Shown here: positions 1 to 12,379 of the stretch, piece by piece
How the letters are laid out: every line of letters starts with the position of its first letter
Numbering within the stretch: position 1 is the stretch's first letter
Assembly: GCA_037576215.1 (NCBI GenBank)
Contig: JBANDB010000017.1
Span: 434,001-498,000, forward strand
Reading direction: 5' to 3'
Length of the DNA: 64,000 nt
From: Armillaria gallica
Lineage: Eukaryota; Basidiomycota; Agaricomycetes; Agaricales; Physalacriaceae
Notes under the pieces: model-generated
What the model saw: only the letters and a program-made list of their open reading frames with translations
What the model was told of the DNA's origin: nothing
Database searches by the model: none
Program-made: the position numbers and the translations under genes

Positions 1-2039
1 TCTTGAACGAATGAACTTGGAATGACTGACCAAACGACCTAACCGGAAAGGACCTGGCTTGATCGTCTTGCCTCCAAGAAACCTCGCTGACATCGGGATA
101 CAGAATGACACGTATTGTCCAGTTATTCCGAGTGAGAAGACTGCCCCGATAGCATTATTGCTAGCGAATGCAAGACATCCGAGTAGGAGGGACCAGCATG
201 TTCCAAACCAGACGGCATGGGTTGGGATCCTAGTTCGGGGATCGACGTAGTATATCCATCGGGAGAGAGGGAGGCCTCCATCTCGAGAGAGGGCAAAGAT
301 CTTGATACGGACGGTCAGTGTGAGTGAGCGTGACAGGAAGGTTTAATTCCACTACCTGCCTCGAGGCTGTCAGCATCTATGTCCGAGCCAGTGTGAGTAC
401 CTAGTATGACCATACTTGCTCCGTGCACGTACTTGATTTAAACTAATGGCGAATCTGGAGGTCGGCATCAGATAAAGGATAACACATAAGTTGAGATATC
501 TACTGCGTCAAGATGACGAATGACCACACGACGAGAGTGCCAGTCTTTCCGAAAGAATTAAACAATATCTAATCACCGGTTAACTATCCGTCCTATATGG
601 ACGTTGAGTACCTACCGTAGCCATTGGTTGGCCGATGGGGCTATCAATAATAGATTGGTAATTTCGACCCATACAGAAGACTAGTGAGATGTTCATGGCT
701 TTGCAACGAAAGCATGTCAGTTGCCAAGGCAAGGTGGCGATATAACGGTAGGGAAACTTACCCCAACCAAGGATGGTAACGGAGAAAATGGAGAAAATGA
801 TAGCCATTGGAACGGCTATGCTGGCATTAGTGGCTTCCTCACTCATATGGACAGGTGCATCATAAATTCCTATAGTGTATCAGCTAAGAAGGCATTTACA
901 CAATAAACAGGACCCACCAACGCTCCATAAGGGGGTTAGAAAGCTGAGGATGAACGCGAATCCGTTTGGCCATCCGGATACTGGTTAACATCATGAGCCA
1001 ACGACGGTTTCCTGCGTGAAAACTGACCATTATTGAAGTCCTCGAGGGCAAATTTTGCGTCGTTTCTGAATTCTTTGGGAGTCGCTACTGGAAGGCCTAT
1101 TATAATTACACAGAACAAGCTGTAATATGGGGTTTTTCAGTAGACAAGAGGAAGATGAGAAGAGACTAACAGGACATTTATTATTATGAAAAGCGTTTGC
1201 AATCTAGCCATAATACTCGGGTTGAAACTGCATATTAGACATTGACAAAGGAGAAGTGCGCAATATAAAGCACTGTATGCCATAGGCTTGTCAACTCCAC
1301 CAGATGGTAATTGAGTAGCGTGTAATAGCTCACAACGTCTCAGGGATAGTCGCCTGAAAAGAGAGATCGGACCCGATACTGGCTGCCGCCATGATTTCTA
1401 TAGCACATGCCCAGTTGACACTCGCAACGCTAGCCACATTACTGATGGTGTTGGAATCTATCTCAACTTGTAAATGCACGCAGCCGAATAAAGATTGGGG
1501 ACATACATCCTACAATCCAACATAAGAAGCGGCGCCATTTCTCCGACGAAAACATGAAAGTCCAGTAATAGAGTCCACCGGATGTCGGCGCCGCAGACGC
1601 TAGGTCTGCCGTGGCGAGCGTAATTGCAGCAATGAAGATAGAACAGACAGCCCACTATAAGCAGGCCGTTACTCGAATAACTGCGTGGAGGTCGGATGAG
1701 GGCGACTTACACCCCAGACCATAGCAAAAGCGCCGCCATTAGGGATAGAATAGATGAATACGGATCTGTACATCAAATTAAAATGCTACCCAATATCTCT
1801 AGACAAAACCCACTGACGTGAAAGATGGCACGATCCCAATAAGACTGAAAGCAAACCCAAAAATCTCTAGCGGTGTGAAGTGTCGCTTAAGCTCTGATTC
1901 AAGAAGGTGTAAGCTTGTTTAGCACATTTCAAGATTCAAGACTACCTTGTTTATATCCAAGACGAGTGAGAAGTCTCTCGTCAGTGTCCACTGTTGAGAG
2001 GGAAACCGTCTCTGTGTTATTGTCTTTCTCTTGGAGCAT
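1..2039 (-). CDS. Amino-acid/GABA permease (APC superfamily), 3' end beyond window
   Basis: Membrane amino-acid importer related to fungal GABA/choline permeases (APC superfamily, about 12 membrane helices). The start ATG (2039-2037) opens MLQEKDNNTETVSL. Spliced exons then give the family hallmarks: RHFTPLEIFGFAFSLIG, YSIPNGGAFAMVWG, SAAPTSGGLYYWTFMFSSEK, SVNWACAIEIMAAASIGSD, FALSRDGGLPLSRWIYYVDP and, at the left edge, GKTIKPGPFRLGRFGQSFQ. At least eight short GT..AG introns are needed; all keep the frame. Two consecutive micro-exons are seen: 433-454 (22 nt) and 356-376 (21 nt, MLTASRQ), with introns 301-355, 377-432 and 455-503. The last helices and stop codon are outside the window. No disabling change was found in the exons I traced. 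The substrate cannot be fixed from sequence alone. Confidence 0.85.
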
Positions 2040-2639
2040 GACAGCGAAGAGATTCCGGAGTCACAAGTCCTCAGTCATTTATAGGGAGCCCAAGGTCTAG
2101 CGTCATGGGGGATGGAATCATAACTGGGAGCGAAGGACCGGTGTCACAGGCCCCATATCAGTGGCGCTGATTCGCTATCCCCGGGAGTATAGGACAAAAC
2201 ATGTGATTGGTCGCGTTGCAATCTGGAATACGGACTGTGTGATTTCACGTAAGAATTATGTGCGATGATTCTTCGTCTGGGATATTTCATCCGATTCAAG
2301 GTATGCACAACACCTTCCGGAATCTTAACTGTTAGCCTGACGCACTTCTGACGAGCCTTTTCTATTCCGCTTTGACGTCTCCCGTAACGGTCCAGAGTCA
2401 TGTTATCCATCTTAGATTCCAGATTCCAGAGCTAGCTGACCAGATATCAGGGTACTTTCTGAGGACTATGCATCATAGGTCAAGATACAGAGACGAAGAT
2501 GTTTTGGCGACATACCTGACCCCGGGAACGGTATTTCCCCACTGCTTCTCCGTCTTGAGATATTGTTCAAGGGACATCAAAGATAAATTGCATTGCATCT
2601 TGAGGACCTGCTGACTTTCACCAACATTGTTCTTGGTCT

Positions 2640-2726
2640 CTACCCGAGGCTGGCGAGCAATCCCTCATCGTTGTCCACGCCTGTCAGAAGAGAAAGAGTT
2701 TCTGTGTGATTATCTTTCTCGAGCAT
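2640..2726 (-). pseudogene. Decayed 5' copy of the amino-acid permease
   Basis: Reading leftward from 2726, MLEKDNHTETLSLLTGVDND parallels the first codons of the permease starting at 2039 (MLQEKDNNTETVSL...). It then meets a TAG where the intact gene reads YKQ after LG. Sequence upstream of both starts is also alike: 2040-2095 resembles 2727-2785, and the block near 2160-2220 resembles the block near 2870-2930. I could not recognise later exons between 2100 and 2640. This is a relic of a tandem duplication of the gene start plus its promoter. Confidence 0.65.
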
Positions 2727-2785
2727 GACAGGGAAGACTGCAGACTCACAAGACAGACGATCTTGAACGTCGTCATTTATAAAGC

Positions 2786-4209
2786 TCACGGACCAGTGTG
2801 ATAAGACTCAGATAAAGCCACATCTGTCCGACCGACAGTCGAAGCGAAGGGCCCTCTTGAGTCCAATACCAGGTGATTCGATGACCCTGGAAGTATCGTT
2901 ATCGGATAAGAAGTGTGATTGATTGGCATACAAGAATCTGTTCTCTGGGCTGTGTGGAGTGACTGCAAGTCAAAAAGGCTTTGATTTGATTTGTTAATTT
3001 TTACTAGAAGAATGCATAGGGTGAGCCGCAATGTGTAGGTCGGAGAGCAGGATAGCTTCTCCGGTACTTCTTGCTTTTTCTAAGAGCGCAGGAGAGGAAT
3101 AGAGGGCACGGCAAGAAGTTCAGTGTTGAGTCCTGGTTCAAGTTTGAGCAGTACGCGTCGAATCTCGATCATCAGTGATCACATGATCCCGTCTGACTTT
3201 GCTTCCTACTGTAGTAGGTCACCTAGAGAGACCTTGACAAGCAAGGTAATCATCGCTCCGTCAAAGAGTCGTCCTCGTCAGCGGCTGTCTAGCCAGCCTA
3301 CCAGTGTGGTGCTACTCACCGCAGCGGCCGAAGGCCTCTTATGGGCTGTGAGGGCTGTGTCACCGTTCACTTGTGTCTAACATTCCTCCGTTGCGCACTC
3401 GGTCGGCGCCTCGTTTTTGGAATCTGGATCTTCTTTTACACAAGCAATGGTTAGATGTACATTACAAGGCTCGAGCTGAACACGGGACTGATGACCTGAC
3501 CTGGAGCGATCCACAGAAAGACTATGTTTTCCCTTTCAATGCGACAACGCTATTACCCGACTCGACTTTCCAGGTCAAGCTGAGCATTTTCTATCGGTCC
3601 TGTAGAGGCTTTAGCCTTTGCAGGATGGAAAGTATGGACGAACAGTATGTATTCTATCATCCCAATCTTTTCTTGTATTGATGTTGTATATGGTTCTGTG
3701 ATGAGCTTTGAGTCTGCAACCAATGTCGCTGGTGTACACTATAGAGCAGTCGGCCACGCCCATTCGATTCAGTGTCGTCCTTTGTGGTTGTCTACATTTA
3801 AATGGTCTTGATCCGACGTGTTTCCGTCCCTGACGAAGTCAAAGGGATCTGCTGCCATTTCGAGGCAAAATGGGTTTATCTTTGCTTTTCATCACCACAT
3901 TCGGACGTGTTCGGATGGGATCAGCGCTTTCTCGGCACCCTTTTGTTGACGAACCTCTATTCCATGGATGTAAGCCCCATATATCGAACATATGATGGTC
4001 AGCACACGATTAGGAGAGGGTGTAATGCGCCTCCTCTCACTAATATCTTTTTCTGATGTGACTCCAAGAACACCGCTGGGAAGAATACCACACGGAGACT
4101 CGGGCATCTCGATGATGTTCCTTCAAAACTCAATACGCATCGCTTCTTTCCATCTCCTGTTCCTTAAGTCAGACCAACTCTACCGTCCGCTCACAAGAAC
4201 ATTCTCAAC
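2786..4209. other. Intergenic stretch, no supported gene
   Basis: The left part (to about 3000) is the duplicated permease promoter. The rest contains short open frames on both strands, the longest 102 codons at 3373-3681 on the plus strand. None has a recognisable domain, a plausible intron chain or a paralogue in the window. The right end is presumably the promoter of the monooxygenase that starts at 4210. Confidence 0.5.
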
Positions 4210-6327
4210 ATGACACTTCCCGTTCTAATTGTATGCATCCATGATTCTACATTGACACTAGCGATTTCACTTCCCTTTCGATAGGTTGGCGCCGGACCAG
4301 CGGGGCTCGTCTCAGCGCTTTCATTGGTACAGAGCGGCATTCAAGTTCGTATCATCGACAAATCCGATAGCTTTCATGTCGGTTCTCGTGGTTTTGGGGT
4401 CCAGGTCTGTCTGTTTCTCCTCTCCGATTTTTCTCTCCTGTGGTTGATGATATCTCTGTAGCCACGCACTTTTGAACTATTTCAGCACCTCGGTGTCATA
4501 GACGATATCCAGAAGCTGGCGACGCCAATCCCTACCATGCGCGCTTATAAACTGCCTGGTGGTACAGTTCCTGTTAAGACTTGGGACTTGTACGAGAAGA
4601 GTGGCGTATGGCCTGATCGACCCTATGTGAGCTATTTTGGAGAGCACCTTGGTATCATCCTCAATCCTTTACAGGCAAACGGCGCTTGTCTCGGTCAAGA
4701 CCTCCTGGAGGGCGTTCTTCGTGACCATCTCGCCAAGTACGGCGTTTCCGTTGAGCTCAGCAAAGGCCTTGTGGCCATCGAACAAGATGCAACGACCGTC
4801 ACAGCTACACTTGCTGTTTATCGGAGTGGCGTACCCACCGAAGAAAAGGAAGACGTTGTGGCACAATATCTTATCGGATCAGATGGTGCCAAAGGTACTT
4901 GCGACCCTTCAACTTCAGGCCACCTCTAAAGATATATCTGCACAGGCAATTCTAGAAAATTGCTAGGCCCAACATTTCAAGGCGATACACGTGACGCAGA
5001 CGGCATGGTCTGGGGAGACGTTGCAATAAAAGGCTTAACTAGCGAAGTAAGTTGGTGTCGCTGCCTTGGCATCCAAATGGTACTCATGTTCCTTGCAGTT
5101 TTGGCATATCTGGGGGAAACCCGGCTATTTTACGTAGAGTGTCCACACATTTATGTCTGCATTCGCATTCTGACAGTTCCTATAGTATCATGGCACGTCC
5201 TCTGAGTCCAACAGGCGACAAGTTTGGCATTGGAATTACAGGCCAGAACTTCGACCCTACTCATCTCGCTGATCCGGCGAAGGCTGTCGAGTTCATCAAA
5301 GCTGAGACAGGGCGCGTTGATCTTGAGTTTGGCGAGTTTACGTGGCTCTCTCATTTCAGGTATGGCCAATAGGTCCTACACTTATTTTAACGATAACCAT
5401 TATACTTCGCAGCCCAAACATACGGATGGTCAACAAATTTCAAGAGGGACGCGCTTTTGTTGTGGGTGGTAAGCACTTGCTTTTCAACATGTCTTGCGTG
5501 TATTGAATGCAGCCTTAAGATTCTGCGCACGTCCATTCCCCCACTGGAGGTCAAGGAATGAACTGCAGTGTACAAGATGCGGTAATTAACCCAATACTGG
5601 GATTCCTCTCTTCCACTTCTGACGTGATGTTCCATAATCGAATCTCGCATAGAAACTATCTCTTGTACTCAAAGGCCACGCGTCTCCCACGCTTCTCTCA
5701 ACGTACAACGAGGAACGTTTACCCGTCATCACACAAATGCTCCACGCTACGACCCAGCTGTACACGCACACCGTAGCGAAGGAAAAACTGGCAACCAAAG
5801 ATACAAAGGAGGACGAGAAAGCCTCAGGGTGGTTCCGGTGGAGGAACACTGCTCTAGAGATGTACGGTATCAATTACCGGTACAGCAGCATCGTGCTGGA
5901 AGAGCGAGACACGGAGCTGCAGGATGCTGAGGACGTCCTTGCGCATGCGTATTCCGGGTATGAAGGTCGGGGGTCGTTGCGTGCGGGAGATCGGGCGCCC
6001 GACACGCCGCTCGGAGGGACGACTTTGTTCAGCTTGTTCAAGTCTACGGTTCATACTGTGCTCGTTTTCTCCAAGTGGAGTGCAGATCTCGAGGCGAGTT
6101 TGAAGACGCTTCCTTCTGCGGCTGTGCAGAGGTTCGTCATCACGGACGCGAACAAGCCGCTGGAAGACGTTTCTCTGCTCGTTGATAGTGAGGGACACGC
6201 GAGGAAGGCGTATATGGTGGAGGAAGGTTCTCCGGCGATTGTGGTTGTTCATCCGGACTTTTTCATTGGTGCCATTGTTACAGATGCCGAAGGTGTTCAG
6301 CGGTATTTTTCTAAGATTTTGGTTTGA
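4210..6327 (+). CDS. FAD-dependent aromatic monooxygenase (PHBH/phenol hydroxylase type)
   Basis: Flavoprotein monooxygenase that would hydroxylate an aromatic substrate using NAD(P)H and O2. The ATG at 4210 gives MTLPVLI, then after a short intron the dinucleotide fold VGAGPAGLVSA. FWHIWGKPGYFT and the second FAD motif VVGDSAHVHSPTGGQGMN follow. The C-terminal part (from about 5960) has the thioredoxin-like region of phenol hydroxylases, with AGDRAPDTPLGG and LLVDSEGHARKAYMVEE. Introns are short with GT..AG ends; one acceptor (near 5518) lies a few bases after a nearer AG. At 5641-5658 the expected N-L-x-W-K-L reads N-L-A-TAG-K-L. Splicing 5582-5652 uses that TAG as acceptor and keeps the frame but loses about five conserved residues. 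The gene is either functional with that small deletion or recently damaged. Substrate unknown. Confidence 0.82.
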
Positions 6328-6639
6328 TAGATCAAGGAATAATGTAAAGAGAGGGCGACTCGAGTCGTACAAAAAGACCAGCGATAACAATGATATGTTG
6401 TCTTTTCGCTGCCGTATATATATGACTTGTTAGATGTGTCATTTCTACCAACTTGCAACAAGCAATGAAATGCGACATCTTAGGTTTAGCATGGCACAGA
6501 AGTTTTCTCTCGACGACACAATTGACTGTTCGCTATTATAGATTTCCTATTCTACTGCAAAAGAAAACAAGGGAGTGGCAGACAGGAATAAAATAGTGCA
6601 CATGACATGCATTTTCGCGTTCAAGGACCAGTGGTGCAT

Positions 6640-7385
6640 CAGTCTCATGGCAAATAATCTGGAACAATAGTACCCATCCAATCATAAACGTCAAAGCAGG
6701 GATCGCAGACAAACGGGATAAGCTTGCGCCAAATCGTATCGTATTCCTTGCCAAATCCCAACAAATTATCCAGCCTCGTGTTGACATATTCGAATCATAT
6801 CGGATAAAACCCAGCATAACCAAAGTCTATCAGCCAAAGCTGACCGTCATCCCTAACGATGATATTCCTCGGGGCGACGTCGACGTGCGTGAACACCAGC
6901 CCCTCGTCTTTCAAGGTTCCCTGGTTCCCTTGTGTGAGCACAACCCGGCAGCCGCAGCTTCATCCATAGCACAGTTGACAAAATCGATAAAGCTCGCTGA
7001 GGTATGAAACGGTCCACGAGTGTGCTGATACCGAAAATGCGGCTGTAGCATCGTACTGGGTCTTCGCCTTCTATAAGGGGGCCGGGGATGTGTGATCGAG
7101 GATGTGTGATAGATCTGAGCTGGCAGACATAGGATCGCAGTGTGATGGCTGTATGGATTTTTGCAGGAAAGACATGGTGGGCCAGGCAGCCGCCAATGTC
7201 CTGCCCGGTATATAGTCCATCACGATAATGCTACTATCTTCACCATCAGGGAAAACCCGCCGGATGTGAGGGACAGGGATGTTAGTTTAGTTACGAACGA
7301 GTTCTTGAGCTATAGCGTCAGAGGGCCAACCCGTTGGGCGACGCGGCACAAACTTCCCGATGACATCGGGGGTTAGCCTGGCTGG
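6640..7385 (-). pseudogene. APH-fold kinase-like protein, pseudogene
   Basis: Fragments of the fungal aminoglycoside-phosphotransferase/kinase-like family lie in order on the minus strand. They include VPHIRRVFPDGEDSSIIVMD, YIPGRTLAAAWPTMSFLQK, VFTHVDVAPRNIIVRDDGQ (catalytic-loop equivalent, HxDxxxxN), LWLIDFGYAGFYPI and FEYVNTRLDNLLGFGKEYD. The frame is broken several ways: a TAA before TNIPVPHIRR, a TGA where FYP-I-W-FEY is expected, and a shift after SFLQK. The N-terminal part upstream of 7385 is not recognisable. These proteins usually have a few hundred residues; the remnant covers roughly the central and C-terminal half. Confidence 0.75.
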
Positions 7386-7726
7386 GCGACTGGGTCTAAC
7401 CAATCTTCACGAGGAAGAGAATTACACAGGTCCTCGAGTTGTTTGTCTGGTTGAGAGTCGACATCTGCGTCCTGTTGGTATTCGCCTTAATAAGGAGAGA
7501 AAAAGTTTTCGAGCACCGCAAAACGCACTTTTCGGTAGGGCAAACTGGGGCGAGGACCAACGAAGGCGGCCCTGTACAGGGCAAGGAGCAGCGACATGGG
7601 AATCATTGTCAAGTCGGTTTAGCGTCGCCAACGTGCCTGGTCGAAGCACCGTATGCTTATTATGTAACTAACTGTTCAGCGGCTACGGGGATGGTGCAGC
7701 ATTGAGAATCTTCGATTAAAGAGAGT

Positions 7727-8466
7727 TCACATATTCCAAGTCCAGATGCTACATATATGGCACGTCGACCAGTTGGGGTACCCATTCTCGATGAGCCAAA
7801 ACCGTTCTTCTCGATTTGGATGGGGCGGGGACGGACCCTCATCAGCATCGGGATCAAAATGTAAGACCAGCCAATACTCGATCTTCTTGCCGTTCTCGTA
7901 AACACGCTCCCACCTGAGAATCGAGTGTTTAGAAAAGACGCTGAAGACAAAATGCGGTCGATGGAATGATCTTCCGGGGTGATTGAGATGATGCTGATCA
8001 TCAAAGGGTGGTGTGTGCAGCGTCTCCATTTCTTCGTCAGATAATCGGTAGTACTTTTTTGCTATGTGGATGAACAGGAGATTTACATGGTTTAAAGCAC
8101 GAACCGTCGGAGTAATGTCTGACCTGCCATCCGACTTCCTGCTTGTAATTAGGGTCTTCCTCTGGCGACCATCGGTTCTCCTTGCGAGCAAGTCACACAT
8201 TCCATGCTTGCTTCCGCTCAGCCTTCTGGGCTGATTTGGCTGTAGCCATATCTTTCTGGATGACCTTTGGAGGATTCTGCTTCGACGAAGATTTACGACT
8301 CTGACTGCTGAGACTTTGGGGACGGGCTGCCAGAACCAACTTTGCGACGCTTCACAGAGCTGGGAACGCCGCCTTCGATACTCATTTCAGTAGGAGAAAT
8401 GCTACTATCCTTGAGCTCAGAATCGAGGGGACGCTTGTGTTTCGAAGACCTGCTGTTGGTAGCCAT
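7727..8466 (-). pseudogene. Family 2 uncharacterised gene, decayed copy
   Basis: This copy is homologous to the intact gene at 42558-43591. It begins MATNSRSSKHKRPLDSEL at 8466 and shares the nuclear-looking VKRRK motif, the block LARKENRWSPEEDPNYKQ, the (F/Y)R(F/L)SDEEM segment and the Trp-rich C-terminal RWERVYENGKKIEYWLVLHF. It carries a TAA after QQSES, a frame change, and a TGA where the intact copy has Trp (AW-LAR). Between DEEMETL and RWERVY about 70 codons present in the intact copy are missing. No known domain recognised. Confidence 0.65.
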
Positions 8467-10156
8467 GGTGGTAAGAAGGAAAAGGACGCGATGTCATCAT
8501 GGTCATGGTACCGACTCAGGCGATCATTTTCTCACGCTCCAGGTATCTCTTAGCTCCGTTACCACTGTCTCAAATAAATGTTTTGTTTCGTTACCACCGC
8601 GTCGCTGGTCATGTTTTAACATCGTCATGATTTTATGTCCGTCACTAAAGGTACTGATATGCAGCCTCATCCCGCCGGAGCGTCATTATTTCGCCTTCCC
8701 GCAATCCCGGGACTGTACTGGGATGATGCAATGATTCCGTGTTGCAAAATTTGGATGGCCTGAAGGACAGGACGTGCGCCGGCTACTTTGGATGGTGTGC
8801 CTCTGAGGCTTGCTTCAATCCCACTGACCGAAGTGCTACTTTTCAGGTTGACGAGGGTGGTGAATACCACGTTATCGACGTTCGGCCAGTAAAATAGAGC
8901 CTCGTCGTCGTGATCTCTACCATAGTTTGCCGAGACTGTCGATTCTAAATCCGAGAAACATTCGCAGGACTCAAATCCATTACGATGGAGTAATTGCTAC
9001 CGTCCTCCTTACTTCAAGCTTCAACGTACGGACTCGAATACCCTTGGAATTGCATAACTATTCCGATAATTATACCAACAAACCTAAGATGAGGAGTTTG
9101 CTGTCACAATTTCACAAGCCCTTCAACGTGCAAAGTCCTCGTAGGCAATGAAGTAGATGAACCCAAAAAAATACGATACACCTATGCCGGTCCTGTGATC
9201 GATCAAATGCTCTCGAACGACCTCGAAATATCGGGCCCTTCTCAACCCTGAGATGCTTACGGCCTCTTTCGAGAGTACGCACCGTCTTGCATCATCTTTT
9301 AACCACCTGATTTGCTTTCAGAATCGTCTATGAGTATTTTCTACCATACGTGTTTGCCTAACATAGAGGGTGCTGAAGCCGCTCCTCAACGGATCTTAAT
9401 CCAAAACGATCGGATACTATTGGCCTCCTCAACGGAGGCTTTGGTCTCTGAATATACCAAGGAACATCATTCACCAATACTCAAGTTGGCAAGGCGCCCC
9501 ACTCGTCTGGATGCCTATATCGACGGGGGTTGTTGACTTTCACGTTTCCATGAAATGGAAGAGTCAAACCACTCATCACGCGAGCAACACGAAGCTCATT
9601 AAGCTTGTGAACTGCAGAATCCTTATAGTGAAGAAACCAGGCCGCAATGAGCTTCACGAAGATGATGCCTCCACTCATGGCCAAGTATCACACTCTCGTC
9701 AATACATGTCGCCGGAGAGCCAGTGTCGTGTCGTAAGTGGTTGTAAGGGTAAGTAATGGAGCGAAAACAGAATGGAATGAAATCGTAACTGCATAAGAAG
9801 TCAGGGACAAATAGCTTCCGCTGACGACTCGGGTAAAATCAGGCGCCGGGCGGCACCTTCCCCGCGGGGTATCATTGCGGAGAGAAGGTCTGGTTCTTTG
9901 GAGTATTGACTATTGAACGTTGATGCTCCATAAGTAATTTAGTCCGGTAATATTCAAAACGTTCAAACGTTCAATGTCCTAAACATTTGAACTTCGAAGC
10001 AATACACAAATCAGAAGCAAATCATACAGTACTTAGCTGTCTTTGTGCGAGGATTCGAATCGAACCCGGAACTTCGGCGGAGATATGGTCTCATCAGTGA
10101 TCCATATTTCTTACAGACACGTTCGTTCGCTCGGCTCATTGTGGGCTGCTTCACCT
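8467..10156. other. About 1.7 kb without a supported gene
   Basis: Only scattered open frames under 85 codons occur on both strands, with no recognisable motif, repeat partner or convincing splice chain. Near 9960 there is AT-rich sequence with a short repeated GTTCAAACGTTCAA-type word. It may hold regulatory sequence or decayed material, but I cannot assign it. Confidence 0.4.
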
Positions 10157-11626
10157 CTACTCAACCCCATCGAACCACGGATCGGAAAGTAGCTCGGCGG
10201 CGGTGGCGCGTTGTGCAGGATCCAGACGTAAGCACTTGCGCATGAGAGCAGCTATGGGGAGAACATCCGCCTCATCTACAACTTTGAGCCTCTTGATGGA
10301 TAAGTCGAAAGGGTAATCGAGGATTGGTGGGTTGCCTTTGAGATTACCTGCGTTGGAGAAATGGAAGTTGAGGGACGACATTGCAATCCTAGAACGCACA
10401 CGTACAGGTTGAATCGAAGAATTGGCCAGCCAATGGGCTGACCGAGAGCAGTTCTGATGCAAAGTCTTCGCCGGTGTAGCATATCATCTGATAGAGCATG
10501 AAGTTTGGCTTATCGAGGCCAAATTTTGGGCACGGTATATACTTGAAGAGAGCACCGCCGGTGACGAGTTCAAAGACCTTTGGATATGCGTATTCGCCAA
10601 CAAGGGGTGAGTGAATAGAAGAGAATGACACGCACCAAGCATCCGAACGTCCATATGTCTACCTTTTCGTCCCACGTTCCACCGATCATTATTTCGGGAG
10701 GACGAAGCGATAAAGGGGAAATTTCTTCATGACCGTGGGTGAAGATAGGCCGCGCTGTAAGAATAGGTGAGCAATGAAGCAGCACACACGACATGTTTGG
10801 AATGACCGCTTCCAAAGTCGGCCACCACAAAAGTCCGCTGCATGGCCTCTTGCAGAGTAGGGATCGGAAGTGGCTGCGAGACCGCGGCTGTTACAAATCC
10901 TTCATAAGAAAGTTCAGGAGGATGTCGACGGGGCAGGTCGGACGCAAGTAGCTTGTCAAAGTCGTTGGAGGACATCGAAGTGTCGAAAAAGATGTTGTCA
11001 TACTTCAGATCAGTGTGCACGACGCCGCGACTGTGCGCATGGACGATTCCACGAAGCAGGTGTAGGATGATGCGCTTGGCGAGAGGAAAAGGAAATCTGC
11101 CGTGCTTTGTGACCAGAGCCTTTATGTCTCCACCGAGAACCTTGGTGACTAAGCAGAGGTGCTGTCCTGCGCCGCCTTTGCCGGGAAAGGTGAAGTGTGA
11201 CTTAAGCTGAAGACAATATGAACTCGACGGGGGCGACGACACCTGCCCAAGAGCTTCAAGCTCCCAAACAAGGCCTCGTTTGACAAGGTTAGTACAATGA
11301 CCGCTGAGGACCTTGATGGCAACATAGGAGTTATCCCTAGATGTATGTTAATCTTGTCGAAAAGAAACGAGCAGCGCATACATAGTATCACGGGCGAGCC
11401 ATGTGCTTGAAGACATGCCCCAGCCGAGCTTTCTGCAGACAACATAGCGCTTTTCTGGGCCGATGGCTTCGTTGAACTCGAGCTGAGGCCAGCCATAACC
11501 TTCCTCAGCTGGCAGGCCAAGGGGCTCTTCGACGAAAACCAAGTCAAGGCCAGCCTTTTCATCGGGACCAGTCGAGATATGCTCGTTGGATATGGACTTT
11601 TGAGCATTGATGATGACAGAGGACAT
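10157..11626 (-). CDS. Serine/threonine protein kinase, SRPK type
   Basis: Protein kinase of the SRPK group, which phosphorylates Ser/Arg-rich splicing proteins in well-studied members. The chosen start (11626) gives MSSVIINAQKS; an upstream in-frame ATG at 11692 is possible. Motifs in order: glycine loop region RKLGWGMSSSTWLARDT, VAIK lysine, catalytic loop VVHTDLKYDNIFF (SRPKs typically have HTDxK rather than HRDxK), VVADFGSG, and RPPEIMIGGTWDEKVDIW. The C-lobe ends RATAAELLSDPWFDGVE. The spacer between HTDLK and DFG is short compared with animal SRPKs, as in many basidiomycete paralogues. Four or so small introns; no frame damage seen. Substrate not determinable. Confidence 0.85.
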
Positions 11627-12379
11627 CCTGGGTGCTACAAGGGATGGGCATAGACGACAGAATAACGAGGTCGAAGGCTGAAACAAGGGCATTGCCAGAT
11701 ATTACCGTGGGAAAGGAAGGCGCCAGTAAGGACTTCGGAGCCCGATTCTACCTGGTCGACATCTTAGCGACGCTCCGCTGATCTGGCTACTCTTTGCCAC
11801 CGTCCGTGTCTATAGGGTTTGAGTTTGCGAATTTGACTGCGCTGCTCTCCGACAATCTCACGTAGTGCCGAAACTAATCCTAAATCTTTCTGTGGACCTC
11901 ATCGATCATCCTTCTCCGCGATTCATCCACAGAACGCAGCCGGATAAGTGGACTCTGGAGCACCATGCTTAGCTCGGTGGTGTCATCGACCGGGAGGATC
12001 TCATGGAAGGAACCATAATACGCATGGGATGTCGTTTACGCGCAGGAGCTATTGGCGGGAAAGCGGCGGTACTGTTTGCTCATCTGACCACCGTCTGTAT
12101 GGACTGTAATCGTTCGCACAAGATTAAACGCGAACGCACATGGGACATCGTCTAATATTGTTCACGCGCAAGAGCTACTTGCAGGAAAGCATCGGTACTC
12201 TTCTTCCTGTTATCAGTACAAATCTGTGTCACCACGACACGAACAAGCACAGATTTTTCATAAATACTCGCTTGCGTGCCAGGTCGGTCCTCAGGTCCTT
12301 GATCCTATTCCCCGTGTTGCATTGACGTACCTCCGACCGTTAAACTCGTCGACCCCATAATACTTCTACAACCGTCATC
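11627..12379. other. Intergenic with imperfect direct repeat
   Basis: This is the promoter region between the divergent kinase and small gene. About 60 bases at 12022-12080 (ATGGGATGTCGTTTACGCGC and on) are repeated imperfectly at 12138-12205 (ATGGGACATCGTCTAATATT and on), both continuing with a CAAGAGCTA/GGAAAGC-type stretch. No ORF supported. Confidence 0.45.

Noticed and set aside
3373..3681. Plus-strand 102-codon frame as a gene
   Set aside because: No paralogue, no domain, and no promoter or exon chain; kept as intergenic.
5854..6390. Minus-strand 178-codon frame
   Set aside because: Antisense to the conserved C-terminal exon of the monooxygenase.
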